A DNA stretch of 64,000 nucleotides from Saccharopolyspora aridisoli (GTDB taxonomy: Bacteria > Actinomycetota > Actinomycetes > Mycobacteriales > Pseudonocardiaceae), in NCBI RefSeq assembly GCF_004348445.1, contig NZ_SMKV01000016.1:62001-126000 (forward strand), in the 5' to 3' direction. The position numbers and the translations under genes were made by a program. Under the pieces are notes generated by a model. That model saw nothing but the letters and a program-made list of their open reading frames with translations, did no database searches and was not told the origin of the DNA. Positions 1-8,573 of the stretch are shown piece after piece; the first letter of the stretch is position 1, and every line of letters starts with the position of its first letter.

Positions 1-616
1 GGCCGGTCGGGATGCGCGGGGCGATCCGATCGGCGCGGAAGGTGCGCCAGTCGTCGCGGTCCAGGTCCCAGGCGAGGAGGTACCAGCGCCCGCCCCAGGT
101 GATCAGGTGGTGCGGGTGCGTCCGACGAGGCGCGGGAGAGCCGGTGTAGTCGAACCGGAGTTCCTCCCGAGCGTGCACCGCGACGCTCAGGGCCATCAGG
201 ACCTCGCTGTCCACGCGCTGGGCCGTGCTGCGCTCGACCGCGGTGATCTGCAACGAATCGATCCGGTGGCGGAGCCGCGAGGGCATCACCTGGCGGAGGG
301 TGATCAGCGCGCGGGCAGCGGCCTCCTCGATGCCCGCGCCCGCCGTCGTGGCGATGCGCAGCGCGATCGCCAGCGCTACCGCCTGGTCATCGTCGAACAG
401 CAGCGGCGGCAGGTTGCTGCCCGCTTCCAGCCGGTACCCGCCGTCCGGTCCTTTGACCGCCGCGATCGGATAACCCAGGTCCCGCAGTCGGTCGACGTCG
501 CGCCGCACCGTGCGGTCGCTGACCTCCAGGCGCTCGGCGAGCACCGAACCCGGCCAGTCCCGACGCGCCTGGAGCAGCGACAGCAACGACAGCAGCCGCG
601 TGGAGGTTCTCCGCAT
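1..616 (-). CDS. WYL-domain transcriptional regulator (3' end outside window)
   Basis: Reading leftward from an ATG at 616, the protein begins MRRTSTRLLSLLSLLQARRD and is open to the window edge, so only about 205 residues are seen. Residues 1-60 form a DeoR/HTH_11-type winged helix (AERLEVSDRTVRRDVDRLRD). From about residue 135 a WYL-type domain begins (HAREELRFDYTGS, then HHLITWGGRWYLLAWD). The family usually runs to about 320 residues. These proteins are DNA-binding regulators that sense a ligand through the WYL fold. It is divergent from a DinB gene only 61 bp away, so it probably controls that gene and the AlkZ-like gene after it. The call is firm; the ligand is unknown. Confidence 0.88.
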   Translation of the reverse strand, partial: MRRTSTRLLSLLSLLQARRDWPGSVLAERLEVSDRTVRRDVDRLRDLGYPIAAVKGPDGGYRLEAGSNLPPLLFDDDQAVALAIALRIATTAGAGIEEAAARALITLRQVMPSRLRHRIDSLQITAVERSTAQRVDSEVLMALSVAVHAREELRFDYTGSPAPRRTHPHHLITWGGRWYLLAWDLDRDDWRTFRADRIAPRIPTG

Positions 617-677
617 GACCCCATCGTGCCCGCGGTAGCGGACACGAACTGACCGCTACCGGTGCGAAGCTGCTCCC

Positions 678-1247
678 ATGACTGCTTCCAGCACCGCACT
701 CGACTTTGAGAAGGGCGACCTGCTCACCGAGCTCGCCACCGTGCGCGGCCAGTTGCTCAACACCGTCCGGGGACTGACCGACGAACAGCTGGGCGAACGC
801 CCGACCACGAGCGAGCTGTGCCTCGGCGGGATCGTCAAGCACGTCGCGAGCACCGAGGAGTCGTGGCTGCGGTTCATCACCGACGGGCCCTCGGCGATGA
901 GCTTCGCGCTGCCCGACGGAGTCACCTGGGGCGACATCGAGGCCGGCACCGCGCGTGAGCACCCGCAGTGGATGATCGACCGGCTCGACGAGTTCCAGAT
1001 GCTCCCCGGTGACACCCTCGAAGGGATCGTGCAGCGCTGCGAGGACGTCGCCGCCCGCACCGAGGAGATCGTGACCGCGCTGCCCGACCTGCTGATCACG
1101 CACCCGGTGCCCGACGCGCCCTGGAACGAACCCGGCACCGAGCTCAGCGCCCGCCGCGTGCTGCTGCACGTGATCTCCGAGATCGCGCAGCACGCCGGAC
1201 ACGCGGACATCATCCGCGAGAGCATCGACGGCCAGACGACCACCTGA
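678..1247 (+). CDS. DinB-family (DUF664-like) four-helix protein
   Basis: This 189-residue protein has the helical-bundle layout of the DinB/DUF664 superfamily. Metal-ligand histidines are seen at GIVKHVASTEESW (about residue 55) and in LLHVISEIAQHAGHADII near residues 162-175. Members are metal-dependent thiol transferases (mycothiol or bacillithiol) or uncharacterised damage-response proteins. The ATG at 678 lies opposite the WYL regulator and only 4 nt separate its stop from the next gene, so the two are co-transcribed. A role in stress or alkylation response is an inference from the AlkZ-like partner. The fold is clear; the substrate is not. Confidence 0.85.
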   Translation: MTASSTALDFEKGDLLTELATVRGQLLNTVRGLTDEQLGERPTTSELCLGGIVKHVASTEESWLRFITDGPSAMSFALPDGVTWGDIEAGTAREHPQWMIDRLDEFQMLPGDTLEGIVQRCEDVAARTEEIVTALPDLLITHPVPDAPWNEPGTELSARRVLLHVISEIAQHAGHADIIRESIDGQTTT

Positions 1248-1251
1248 GCGC

Positions 1252-2334
1252 ATGACCGTTCTCGACACCCGCGCGCTCAACCGCGCGACGTTGGCCCGGC
1301 AGCTCCTGCTCCAGCCCGCGGACCTCGCACCGCGCGATGCCGTGGCGCACCTGTGCGGCGTGCAGGCCCAGGAACCGCAGGAACCCTTCGTCGGCCTCTG
1401 GTCCCGGCTGCGCGTCTTCGATCCGGCCGAGCTCTCGGAGCTGCTGATTCGGCGGAGAGTGGTGCGGACCCACCTGATGCGCCGCACCATGCACCTGCTG
1501 GCCGCCGAGGACGTCCTGTCCTGGAGGTCCCGGCACGACGCGATGCTGTTGCAGCGGGTCCTCGGCGTCCACCGGCGCGAGCTCGCGGAGGTCGACCTCG
1601 ACGAGCTCGCGGCGGCGGGCCGGGAGGTGCTGGCGGAGTGCGGACCGCATTCGCAGTCCGAGCTGGCGAGAGCGATCGCCCACCGCTGGCCCGGGCAGGG
1701 CCTCCGCGCGCTGGGCGAAGCGGTGGTCGGCGCCCTGGTTCCCGTCGTGCAGCTACCGCCGCGAGGTCTCTGGCGCACCAGCGGGGCTGCCCGCTACCTG
1801 CCGGTTTCCTCCTGGCTGGGCCGGGACGTCGACCAGGAGTCACCCGACGACCAGGTCGGCCGGAACCTGGTGCGCCGCTACCTCGCCGCGTTCGGCCCGG
1901 CCGCTACCGCCGAAATCCGCGCATGGTCGGGCCTGGCCGGCCTGCCGGGCGCGGTGAAGGCGGTGCGTGACCAGCTCGTGTCCTTCCGGGACGAGCGTGG
2001 ACGCGAACTGCTGGACCTGCCCGACGCGCCGCGCCCCGACCCGGACATGCCCGCGCCCGTGCGGTTCCTGCCCGCGTTCGACAACGCCATCCTCGGTTAC
2101 GACGACCGCAGTCGGATCATCGACGACGAGCACCGCGGCCTGTCGGTGGCCGGCGAACGCGTCGTGCTGGTGGACGGCCGCGTCGCCGGAACGTGGGAGG
2201 TCGCACGGAGAACCGTGGACGTCGCTCCGCTGCACGGCTTCTCGCGCTCGCAGCGCGCGCAGCTGGTCGAGCAGGGGAGCGCGCTGGCGCTGTTCCTCTC
2301 CGATGGCGAGAGCGACAGCGCCCGCGTGACATGA
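1252..2334 (+). CDS. AlkZ/AlkX-like winged-helix DNA glycosylase (HTH_42)
   Basis: The 360-residue protein belongs to the HTH_42 (PF06224) family of tandem winged-helix proteins. It carries the sequence CGVQAQEPQEP, giving Gln-Ala-Gln at residues 38-40. A Q-x-Q motif at this place is the catalytic signature described for Streptomyces AlkZ, a glycosylase that unhooks DNA crosslinks; Escherichia coli YcaQ has Q-x-D. Further family features are the LMRRTMHLLAAED segment and the later PAFDNAILGYDDRSRI segment. It starts 4 nt after the DinB gene. Base-excision activity on bulky or crosslinked alkyl adducts is likely, but the natural lesion cannot be read from sequence. Confidence 0.8.
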   Translation: MTVLDTRALNRATLARQLLLQPADLAPRDAVAHLCGVQAQEPQEPFVGLWSRLRVFDPAELSELLIRRRVVRTHLMRRTMHLLAAEDVLSWRSRHDAMLLQRVLGVHRRELAEVDLDELAAAGREVLAECGPHSQSELARAIAHRWPGQGLRALGEAVVGALVPVVQLPPRGLWRTSGAARYLPVSSWLGRDVDQESPDDQVGRNLVRRYLAAFGPAATAEIRAWSGLAGLPGAVKAVRDQLVSFRDERGRELLDLPDAPRPDPDMPAPVRFLPAFDNAILGYDDRSRIIDDEHRGLSVAGERVVLVDGRVAGTWEVARRTVDVAPLHGFSRSQRAQLVEQGSALALFLSDGESDSARVT

Positions 2335-2447
2335 GAGCTGTTGAGGAGTTGTCCTGCCTGGCGGTGCCGGTACCAGGATTGCCCGAAGGGGAGAGCGCAA
2401 CGGCTCCGCTGGGTTCCTCCGTGGGCCACTCGATGTGTTCCGCGCAC
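2335..2447. repeat. Intergenic repeat, copy A
   Basis: The stretch just after the AlkZ-like stop resembles the stretch after the sulfotransferase at 42896-42990. Both begin GCTG(c)TTGAGGAGTT, both have a GCGGTGC(C/G)GGTA core, and both end CTCCGTGNGCCACTC then GATGTGTNCC. The middle is diverged in this copy. This looks like a dispersed non-coding element that sits after genes. The comparison was made by eye. Confidence 0.45.
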
Positions 2448-2492
2448 CCCCGGGGGTGGCGTCGATCCTCACCGGTGTGCACAGTGGGGCCC

Positions 2493-3209
2493 ATGGTGTT
2501 CCGCGTACCGACGCCCTCTGACGTCCTCGGCCTGGCGAAGTCCACGGTGGGCTGGGCAGCTGAAACGGCCACGGCCGCTGCCACCGCTCCGGTCCGCGTG
2601 CTGGGTCTTCTCGGTGAGACCGAGAAGCTGGTCGGCCGCATCTCCACGGTGCTGGACCAGGTGGAAGACCTGGTCCAACGAGCCGGCGGCACCGTTGACG
2701 ACGCAGAGGAGACGATCCAGGACGCCCGTGCGGTCGCCGTCGCGGCCGCTCCCATCGTGGCCGCCGCCGGTCAGGTCTCGACCATGGCGGAGTCGGTCGT
2801 GGGCAGGGCCAACGGGGTCTGCGACGACGCGGCCAAGACCGTCGCCGAGGCCCAGCGCACCTCGGCGAACGCCGATGAGCTCCTCTCGCTCTACGCGCCC
2901 ACGGCCAAGAAGGCCGCGCCGCTGGTGGACAGGTTCGTCGAGGAGTTCTCCGACGCCGAGGTCGACGCGGCGATCCGCCTGGTCGACGAGCTGCCGCAGC
3001 TCACCGAGCACATCCTCACCGACATCCTGCCGATTCTGCGGACCCTCGACCGAGTCGGTCCCGAGATCCACGAACTCCTGGAAGTCACCTACGACGTCCG
3101 CCGGGCGATCGCGGGCATCCCCGGGTTCCAGTTCTTGCGCCGTCGAGGTGAGGACAAGGTCGACGACGAGGAGCCCGCGAAGCCGCAGCCGATCGCCGCA
3201 GCGAAGTGA
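2493..3209 (+). CDS. Alanine-rich coiled-coil protein of unknown function
   Basis: From ATG 2493 (MVFRVPTPSDVLGLAKSTV) the protein is 238 residues. It is almost entirely alanine- and valine-rich amphipathic helix, including TVDDAEETIQDARAVAVAAA and VCDDAAKTVAEAQRTSANADELL. A charged tail ends DKVDDEEPAKPQPIAAAK. There is no signal peptide and no clear membrane helix. Similar actinobacterial proteins are often mislabelled as RuBisCO large subunit, which is not credible here. The helices resemble apolipoprotein or phasin-like surface-coating proteins, but that is only a resemblance. A longer reading upstream lacks coding character and overlaps the intergenic repeat. Confidence 0.7.
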   Translation: MVFRVPTPSDVLGLAKSTVGWAAETATAAATAPVRVLGLLGETEKLVGRISTVLDQVEDLVQRAGGTVDDAEETIQDARAVAVAAAPIVAAAGQVSTMAESVVGRANGVCDDAAKTVAEAQRTSANADELLSLYAPTAKKAAPLVDRFVEEFSDAEVDAAIRLVDELPQLTEHILTDILPILRTLDRVGPEIHELLEVTYDVRRAIAGIPGFQFLRRRGEDKVDDEEPAKPQPIAAAK

Positions 3210-3403
3210 CCACGAGCCGGTCGTGACCTCAGGGCCGAGGTCAGCACTCCCACGGCTCCGCCGGAATGGGTTCCTCGGCCGGAACCCGCTGCCCCATGGG
3301 GACAGCCGGTGCGGCGCCGTGTGGTCCACCGGCACGGCGGGCGACCCGGGAGACCGGGTGATCGGGGTCACGCAGGTGGAACGAGTTGGGAGCGACTCCG
3401 GCT

Positions 3404-4051
3404 TCAGCCTTGCTCTGCCGAGCAACGCTCCTCGGGTGGCAGCAGTGCCGGGTACCAGATGTCGGTCAGCGTTTCCGCGGGGTCGGTGTCGGTGGTGTCC
3501 AACGTGCCCTGAACGGCCCAGCGTGTGAAGAAGCGCTCCAGCTGCGTCACCAGCAGCCCGACCCGCAAGCGCGCCTCGTCGCCGCGAGAGGGGCCCCACC
3601 GCTGCAGGTATCGCGGCATCGCGGCGGGCAGCTCGGCGACCGCTGCCGTCGCGATCGGCCGGAAGGAGGGCTCCAGGGCCACCGCCTCGTCCCACACCGG
3701 CAGGATGTCGCGGTTCGCCTCGAACCAGTGGAGGGCGTGGCGCAGCCAGTCGGTGAACCGGTCCCGCGAACCGCTGGCCAGCACCGCGTCCAGGTCGGCG
3801 TAGACCGAGACCGCGCGCTGTTGCGTCGTTTCGGCGCCGATCCGCCGCAGGACGTCGGGTTTGCCGTCGAAGTGCAGGTAGAAGGTCGCTCGACTGCACC
3901 CGACCTCGGAGGTGACGTCGTCGACCGTGACCGCCGCGTAGCCGCGCTCGACGAACAGTCGGCGGGCTGCCTCCAGCAGCGCGGCACGGGTCCGCTGCTT
4001 CTGCTGCTGCCGCAGCGTCAGGCGTTCGGTGTCGGTCACGGGCCCGACCAT
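3404..4051 (-). CDS. TetR-family regulator divergent from the FMO/esterase pair
   Basis: Started at the ATG at 4051 (MVGPVTDTERLTLRQQQKQR), the protein is 215 residues; an ATG at 4063 is also possible. Residues 16-62 are a classic TetR helix-turn-helix: RAALLEAARRLFVERGYAAVTVDDV then VGCSRATFYLHFDGKPDVL. The C-terminal ligand domain is variable, as usual. It is transcribed away from the flavin monooxygenase, with 80 bp between the start codons, and most likely represses that operon. The inducer is unknown. Confidence 0.88.
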   Translation of the reverse strand: MVGPVTDTERLTLRQQQKQRTRAALLEAARRLFVERGYAAVTVDDVTSEVGCSRATFYLHFDGKPDVLRRIGAETTQQRAVSVYADLDAVLASGSRDRFTDWLRHALHWFEANRDILPVWDEAVALEPSFRPIATAAVAELPAAMPRYLQRWGPSRGDEARLRVGLLVTQLERFFTRWAVQGTLDTTDTDPAETLTDIWYPALLPPEERCSAEQG

Positions 4052-4131
4052 ACAGCTGCCCATTCACTGGACACCACGTCAGCGAAATGGCAGAGTCGAT
4101 CGCCGATCGCATCGCGACGAGGAGGTTGCCG

Positions 4132-5448
4132 ATGGGTTCCGATCCGGTGGTCTGCATCATCGGCGCCGGTTGTTCCGGCTTCACCACGGCCAAGCGGCTC
4201 CACGACGCCGGAATCCGCTACGACTGCTTCGAAGAGTCCGACGACATCGGCGGGAACTGGTACTTCGACAACCCCAACGGGCGTTCCGCCTGCTACGAAT
4301 CGCTGCACATCGACACCTCGACCACCCGTTTGCAGTTCGAGGACTTCCCAACTGCCGGTGCGTGGCCGGACTTCCCGCACCACACGCTGATCCACCGCTA
4401 CTTCCGGGACTACGTCGAGCACTTCGGCCTGCGCGAGACCATCACCTTCAACACCCGGGTCGACGCCGCTCGGAGAAAACCTGGCGGGAGCTGGGAAGTC
4501 CGGCTGAGCAGCGGCGAGACGCGCGAGTACGACGCGCTGGTGGTCGCCAACGGTCACCACTGGAACCCGCGAGTCCCGCAGTACCCGGGCGAGTTCGACG
4601 GAACGACCCTGCACAGCCACTCCTACCGCAGCCCGTTCTCGCCGGTGGACATGCGCGGCAAGCGGATCGTGGTGGTGGGCATGGGCAATTCCGCGCTGGA
4701 CATCGCGGCTGAGCTATCGCACCGCTCGATCGCCGAGCACGTCTGGGTTTCGGCTCGTCGCGGGGTATGGGTGCTGCCCAAGTACCGGGGCGGCAAGCCT
4801 GCGGACAAGCTGATGATGCCGCCGTGGATGCCGAAACCGCTGGCACTGCGGCTGGCGCGCAAGGCCATCAAGAGCAACGTCGGCGCGATGCAGGACTACG
4901 GCCTGCCCGAGCCGGACCACGAGCCGCTGTCCGCGCACCCGTCGGTGAGCATCGACTTCCTGGCCAAGGCCGGTTCCGGTGACCTGACCTGCGTTCCCGC
5001 GATCGAGCGGCTGGCCGGCTCGGCCGTCGAGTGCGCGGACGGCGCGCGGATCGAGGCCGACGTGATCGTGTTCGCCACCGGTTACACCATGAGCTTCCCG
5101 TTCTTCGACGACCCGGAGCTGCAACCCGATGCCGAGCACCGGTTCCCGCTGTTCAAGCGGATTTTCAAGCCGGGCATCGACAACCTGTACTTCGCCGGCC
5201 TCGCGCAGGCGTCGCCGACGATCGTCAACCTCGCCGAGCAGCAGAGCAAGCTCATCGCCGCGCACCTCACCGGCGAGTACCGGCTGCCCGGCGCGGCGGA
5301 GATGGACCGCATCATGGCGTGCGACGAGCGCAAGCACCTTCGGCAGTACTACGACGCTCCGAGGCATACCATCCAACTCGACTTCGCCCGATACGTGCGC
5401 GATCTGCACCGCGAGATCGCCGCAGGCAGGAAGCGAGCCCACCGATGA
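4132..5448 (+). CDS. Flavin-containing monooxygenase (class B)
   Basis: The protein has an N-terminal FAD Rossmann motif (CIIGAGCSGFTTAKRL) and a second NADPH Rossmann motif (VVGMGNSALDIAAEL) near residue 180. Between them is FDGTTLHSHSYRS, which fits the FMO fingerprint FxGxxxHxxxY rather than the Trp form of Baeyer-Villiger enzymes. I place the start at ATG 4132 because GAGGAGG lies just before it; the ATG at 4087 has no such site. The enzyme should insert one oxygen atom into a soft nucleophile or ketone using NADPH and O2. Its stop overlaps the next gene's start, so the two are translationally coupled. The product is 438 residues. Confidence 0.88.
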   Translation: MGSDPVVCIIGAGCSGFTTAKRLHDAGIRYDCFEESDDIGGNWYFDNPNGRSACYESLHIDTSTTRLQFEDFPTAGAWPDFPHHTLIHRYFRDYVEHFGLRETITFNTRVDAARRKPGGSWEVRLSSGETREYDALVVANGHHWNPRVPQYPGEFDGTTLHSHSYRSPFSPVDMRGKRIVVVGMGNSALDIAAELSHRSIAEHVWVSARRGVWVLPKYRGGKPADKLMMPPWMPKPLALRLARKAIKSNVGAMQDYGLPEPDHEPLSAHPSVSIDFLAKAGSGDLTCVPAIERLAGSAVECADGARIEADVIVFATGYTMSFPFFDDPELQPDAEHRFPLFKRIFKPGIDNLYFAGLAQASPTIVNLAEQQSKLIAAHLTGEYRLPGAAEMDRIMACDERKHLRQYYDAPRHTIQLDFARYVRDLHREIAAGRKRAHR

Positions 5449-6551
5449 ACGGTCACTGCGCCTCCCGTTTCGCGCCGCTGCAGGAACTGCTGGAACGCCG
5501 ACTGGCCGAGGGCGAGGAGCGCGGCGCGTCGATCTGCGTCGTCCAGGACGGCGAGACGGTCGTCGACATCTGGGGCGGCGAAGCCCGCGAGGGCGTGCCC
5601 TGGGAGCGGGACACGCTGGTCAACACCTTCTCGGTGACCAAGACGATGCTCGCCCTCGTCGTGCTCGGCCTCGCCGATTCCGGTGAGATCGACCTCGACG
5701 CCCCGGTGGCCGACCACTGGCCGGAGTTCGCCGCCGAAGGCAAGTCGCAGGTTCTGGTCAGGCACCTCCTCGGGCACACCAGCGGACTTCCGGGCTGGGA
5801 CGCGACGATGACCGTGGACGACCTCTACGACACGCGCCGGGCCGCGGCGCTGCTGGCAGCGCAGCAGCCGTGGTTCGAGCCGGGGCAGGGCTCGGGCTAC
5901 CAGGCGATCACCCACGGCCACCTGCTCGGCGAGCTCGTGCAGCGCGCCACCGGGCGATCCCTGGGAACCGTGCTGCGCACCGACTACGCCGAGCCGCTCG
6001 GCGCGGATTTCTGGCTCGGCGCACCGGAATCGGTGGACGGCCGGGTCGCGGTCCTCAAGTCACCGCCGGGCGTGCCCGAGCTCGGTGAACTCGGTGCGCG
6101 GGCGCTGGCCAACCCGCTGCTGTCGATGCGGGTGACGACCGCGCGGGAGTTCCTGGCCGCCGAACTCGGCGGGTTCAACGGCCAGGGCAACGCCCGTTCG
6201 ATCGCGCGGTTGCAGTTGGTGATCTCCCACGGCGGTGCCCTCGACGGCCGGCGCTACCTCTCGCCGGAGGTGGTCGAGCGGATCTTCGAGGTCCAATCCG
6301 ATGCGCGCGACCGCGTTCTCGGCATCCACATCCCGTTCGGCATGGGCTACGCGCTGCCGATCCCGGAGCTGATGCCCACGCCGACCGGGCGGATCTGCTG
6401 GTGGGTCGGGCACGGCGGAGCTGTGGTGATCAACGACCTCGACCGGCGGATGACCATGGCCTACGCGATGAACAAGATGTCCGCCGAGCTCGTCGGCGCG
6501 ACCAAGACCCGCGACTACGTGCGCACCACCTACGAGTGCCTGTCGGCGTGA
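5445..6551 (+). CDS. Serine esterase of the class C beta-lactamase fold
   Basis: The 368-residue protein starts with an ATGA overlap on the monooxygenase stop. The nucleophile motif SVTK places Ser63 and Lys66 in the SxxK arrangement. A GYQAITHG segment near residue 150 supplies the tyrosine, and WVGHGGAVV near the C-terminus replaces the KTG box. This is the EstB-like esterase layout rather than a true beta-lactamase. No signal peptide is visible, so it is cytoplasmic. Coupling to the monooxygenase suggests it hydrolyses an ester or lactone made by that enzyme, which is inference. Confidence 0.85.
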   Translation: MNGHCASRFAPLQELLERRLAEGEERGASICVVQDGETVVDIWGGEAREGVPWERDTLVNTFSVTKTMLALVVLGLADSGEIDLDAPVADHWPEFAAEGKSQVLVRHLLGHTSGLPGWDATMTVDDLYDTRRAAALLAAQQPWFEPGQGSGYQAITHGHLLGELVQRATGRSLGTVLRTDYAEPLGADFWLGAPESVDGRVAVLKSPPGVPELGELGARALANPLLSMRVTTAREFLAAELGGFNGQGNARSIARLQLVISHGGALDGRRYLSPEVVERIFEVQSDARDRVLGIHIPFGMGYALPIPELMPTPTGRICWWVGHGGAVVINDLDRRMTMAYAMNKMSAELVGATKTRDYVRTTYECLSA

Positions 6552-6559
6552 GGACACGA

Positions 6560-6593
6560 CGACGCCGGCGACCCTTCCGGGCCACCGGCGTCG
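6560..6593. terminator. Bidirectional hairpin terminator
   Basis: The arms CGACGCCGG (6560-6568) and CCGGCGTCG (6585-6593) form a perfect 9-bp stem with a 16-nt loop. It lies between the convergent esterase and chitinase genes. There is no U-tract, which is common in GC-rich actinomycetes. Confidence 0.6.
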
Positions 6594-6600
6594 CGGTGCA

Positions 6601-7560
6601 TCAGGCTCCGAATCCCTTGAAGATGGTGGTGAACTCGAAGGGCTGCTGCTCGATGCTGCTGCACGTCGGCGAAACCGCGCCACCCGGGCAGTCGCCGTTG
6701 TCGCGGCCCGCGGACCAGAACGACAGCAAGCCGATCCCGTTGGCGTTGGCCCAGTCCAGCAGCTGGCGCGCGTGGTCCTGGGTGAAGGTGTTGCCGTTGA
6801 AGTTGCGGCCGATCATCGGAGTCACGCCCAGGCGGGCCTTGAGGTCGGCGTCGCTGAGGTTCGGCCAGATTCCCTTCATCTGGCGCAGGGTGCTCTCGGC
6901 GGCCGCGATCACCGCGTCGCCCCACGGCTTGCTGGAACCGAACTCCATCGTCATCGGGTTGACCAGCACGTCGACCCCGTACGCGGCTGCGCTCTGCAGC
7001 ACCTGCAGCGAGTAGGGGTCGAGGCCGGTCTCATCGGCCTGGACGCGCAGCGTGTAGCTGACCTTGGTGCCGCGCTCCGCCTGGAGCTTGGCCAGCGCCT
7101 CGTTGACGACGTCGTGCGGGATGGTCGCCTCGACGTCGACGTCGAGGTGGTTGGCGCCGGTCGCGTCGAGGATCGCCTCGTAGGCGCCCAGCAGCTCGTC
7201 CGCGGTGCCGCACACGCTTTCCAGGTACGGGCCCATGGCGCCGCCGGTGGCGACGATGACGTCGCCGCCCATGGCTCGCAGTTCGTCGATCTGGCCCTTG
7301 ATGGCCGGGTCGTCGACGGCCCGCTCGCCACCCCACATCGGGGTGCACCCGGCGGCGCTGCCGAGCACGAAGGCGAGCGTGAAGTGCTGCTGTCCGGTGG
7401 CCTTGGCGACCTCCGCCAGGGTGGGCTCCTCCTGCATCACGTCGATGTAGGGAGCGGACTTGATCTCGGCGGGCGCTTCCTGGGCGAGGGCGGAACCCGC
7501 GGCCAGCGGGAGCATCGAGCTCGCGACCAGGGCGGTGACGAGCTTTCGGGGGATTCGCAT
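6601..7560 (-). CDS. Secreted GH18 chitinase-like protein (second of a tandem pair)
   Basis: The 319-residue protein has a Sec signal peptide (MRIPRKLVTALVASSMLPLA, cleavage after SALAQ). A GH18 barrel follows, opening with APYIDVMQEEPTLAEVAKATG. The catalytic signature is LDVDVEA, giving the D-x-D-x-E triad at Asp140, Asp142 and Glu144, so it should be active. GH18 enzymes of this type hydrolyse chitin or related beta-1,4-GlcNAc polymers by substrate-assisted catalysis. It lies 17 bp after its paralogue and shares the C-terminal CSSIEQQPFEFTTIFK block with it. It carries no obvious separate carbohydrate-binding domain. Confidence 0.85.
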   Translation of the reverse strand: MRIPRKLVTALVASSMLPLAAGSALAQEAPAEIKSAPYIDVMQEEPTLAEVAKATGQQHFTLAFVLGSAAGCTPMWGGERAVDDPAIKGQIDELRAMGGDVIVATGGAMGPYLESVCGTADELLGAYEAILDATGANHLDVDVEATIPHDVVNEALAKLQAERGTKVSYTLRVQADETGLDPYSLQVLQSAAAYGVDVLVNPMTMEFGSSKPWGDAVIAAAESTLRQMKGIWPNLSDADLKARLGVTPMIGRNFNGNTFTQDHARQLLDWANANGIGLLSFWSAGRDNGDCPGGAVSPTCSSIEQQPFEFTTIFKGFGA

Positions 7561-7577
7561 GGTGCTACTCCGGGGGC

Positions 7578-8573
7578 TCACTGGAACTCGGCGATGATCT
7601 TGGTGAATTCGTAGGGCTGCTGCTCGACGCTGCTGCACTTGCCGTCGGCCCATCCGCCGGGCTGGGTGCAGACGCGGTCGCGGTTGAGCGCCCAGTAGGA
7701 GAGGCGGCCGATCTGCTTCTGCTCGGCGTAGTCCAGCAGCGCGCGGAAGGTGTCCGGGGTGAACAGCTCGGACGGCTGGTCGGTGTGACCGTTCATGAGG
7801 ATCACGCCGGTGCGCGCGTAGGCCGCGGCGTCGTCGAACTCGGGGTGCAGCTCGCGCAACTGCTCGTGGAACGCCTCGGCGACCGAGATGGCGCTGTTGG
7901 CCATGTCCTGCCCGGGGCCGCCGTAGTCGAAGTCCATGATCTTGAACAGGTCGATCTCGGCGCCCATGTCCTTGGCGCGCTTGATCTCGGCCTTGCCCGC
8001 TTCGTTGAGGCCGACGGTGGTCATCGGCAGCGTCAGCGTGACGTGAAGGTCGGGGTTGCTCTCCTCGAGCAGCTTGATGGCTTCGAAGCGCTTGGTCTCG
8101 TTGGGCACGTCGCCGAGGTCGTCGCCCTCGATGTCGAGGTCGATGTGCGTCAGCTGGTACTTGTCGATGACCTGCTGGTAAGCGTCCGCCAGAGCAGTGG
8201 CGTCGGCGCAGGCGGCGGCCAGCTCGATGCCGTTGTAGCCGCCGAAGGACACCGAGATGTCGCCGCCGGCAGCGCGCACCGCGTCCGCTCGGGCCTTCAC
8301 GGCGGTGTCGGTGGCGACCTCCTGGCCGACCTTGCCGTCCCATGTGGGAGTGCAGGAGTCGGTGGAAGGGGCCAGGGCGAAGGCGAAGATGTAGTCCTCC
8401 TGCCCGCTGGCCTGGATCGCCTCGGCGATGTCCTGCGGTTCGTTGTCCAGCGGCATGTAGTACGGCGCGGCCTTGAGCTCACCGGGGGCGGCCTGCGCCG
8501 TCATGGTTCCGGCGATCGGCAGCACCAGCAGGCCGGCGGCCAGCGCCGCCCATCGGATCGGTTTCCTCGTCAC
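7578..8573 (-). CDS. Secreted GH18 chitinase-like protein (first of a tandem pair)
   Basis: The 331-residue protein has a Sec signal peptide ending near TAQAA (residue 29). A GH18 catalytic barrel follows, opening APYYMPLDNEPQDIAEAIQASG. The D-x-D-x-E motif is HIDLDIEGD, with Asp145, Asp147 and Glu149. SFGGYNG fits the SxGG strand and MDFDYGG the later barrel motif. It is the first gene of a two-gene unit and is clearly paralogous to the downstream chitinase, so a tandem duplication took place. A DasR-like operator and a good promoter lie upstream, which fits induction by chitin breakdown products. Confidence 0.87.
   Translation of the reverse strand: MTRKPIRWAALAAGLLVLPIAGTMTAQAAPGELKAAPYYMPLDNEPQDIAEAIQASGQEDYIFAFALAPSTDSCTPTWDGKVGQEVATDTAVKARADAVRAAGGDISVSFGGYNGIELAAACADATALADAYQQVIDKYQLTHIDLDIEGDDLGDVPNETKRFEAIKLLEESNPDLHVTLTLPMTTVGLNEAGKAEIKRAKDMGAEIDLFKIMDFDYGGPGQDMANSAISVAEAFHEQLRELHPEFDDAAAYARTGVILMNGHTDQPSELFTPDTFRALLDYAEQKQIGRLSYWALNRDRVCTQPGGWADGKCSSVEQQPYEFTKIIAEFQ

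Noticed and set aside
2493-3209. RuBisCO large subunit label for the coiled-coil protein
   Set aside because: There is no TIM barrel or carbamylated-lysine motif; the sequence is simple amphipathic helix.
2469-4193. A 574-codon minus-strand frame across the coiled-coil and TetR genes
   Set aside because: It crosses two genes with better evidence and has no family motif or ribosome-binding site.
4132-5448. Baeyer-Villiger monooxygenase
   Set aside because: The fingerprint is FDGTTLHSHSY, ending in Tyr; Baeyer-Villiger enzymes of type I have Trp at that place.
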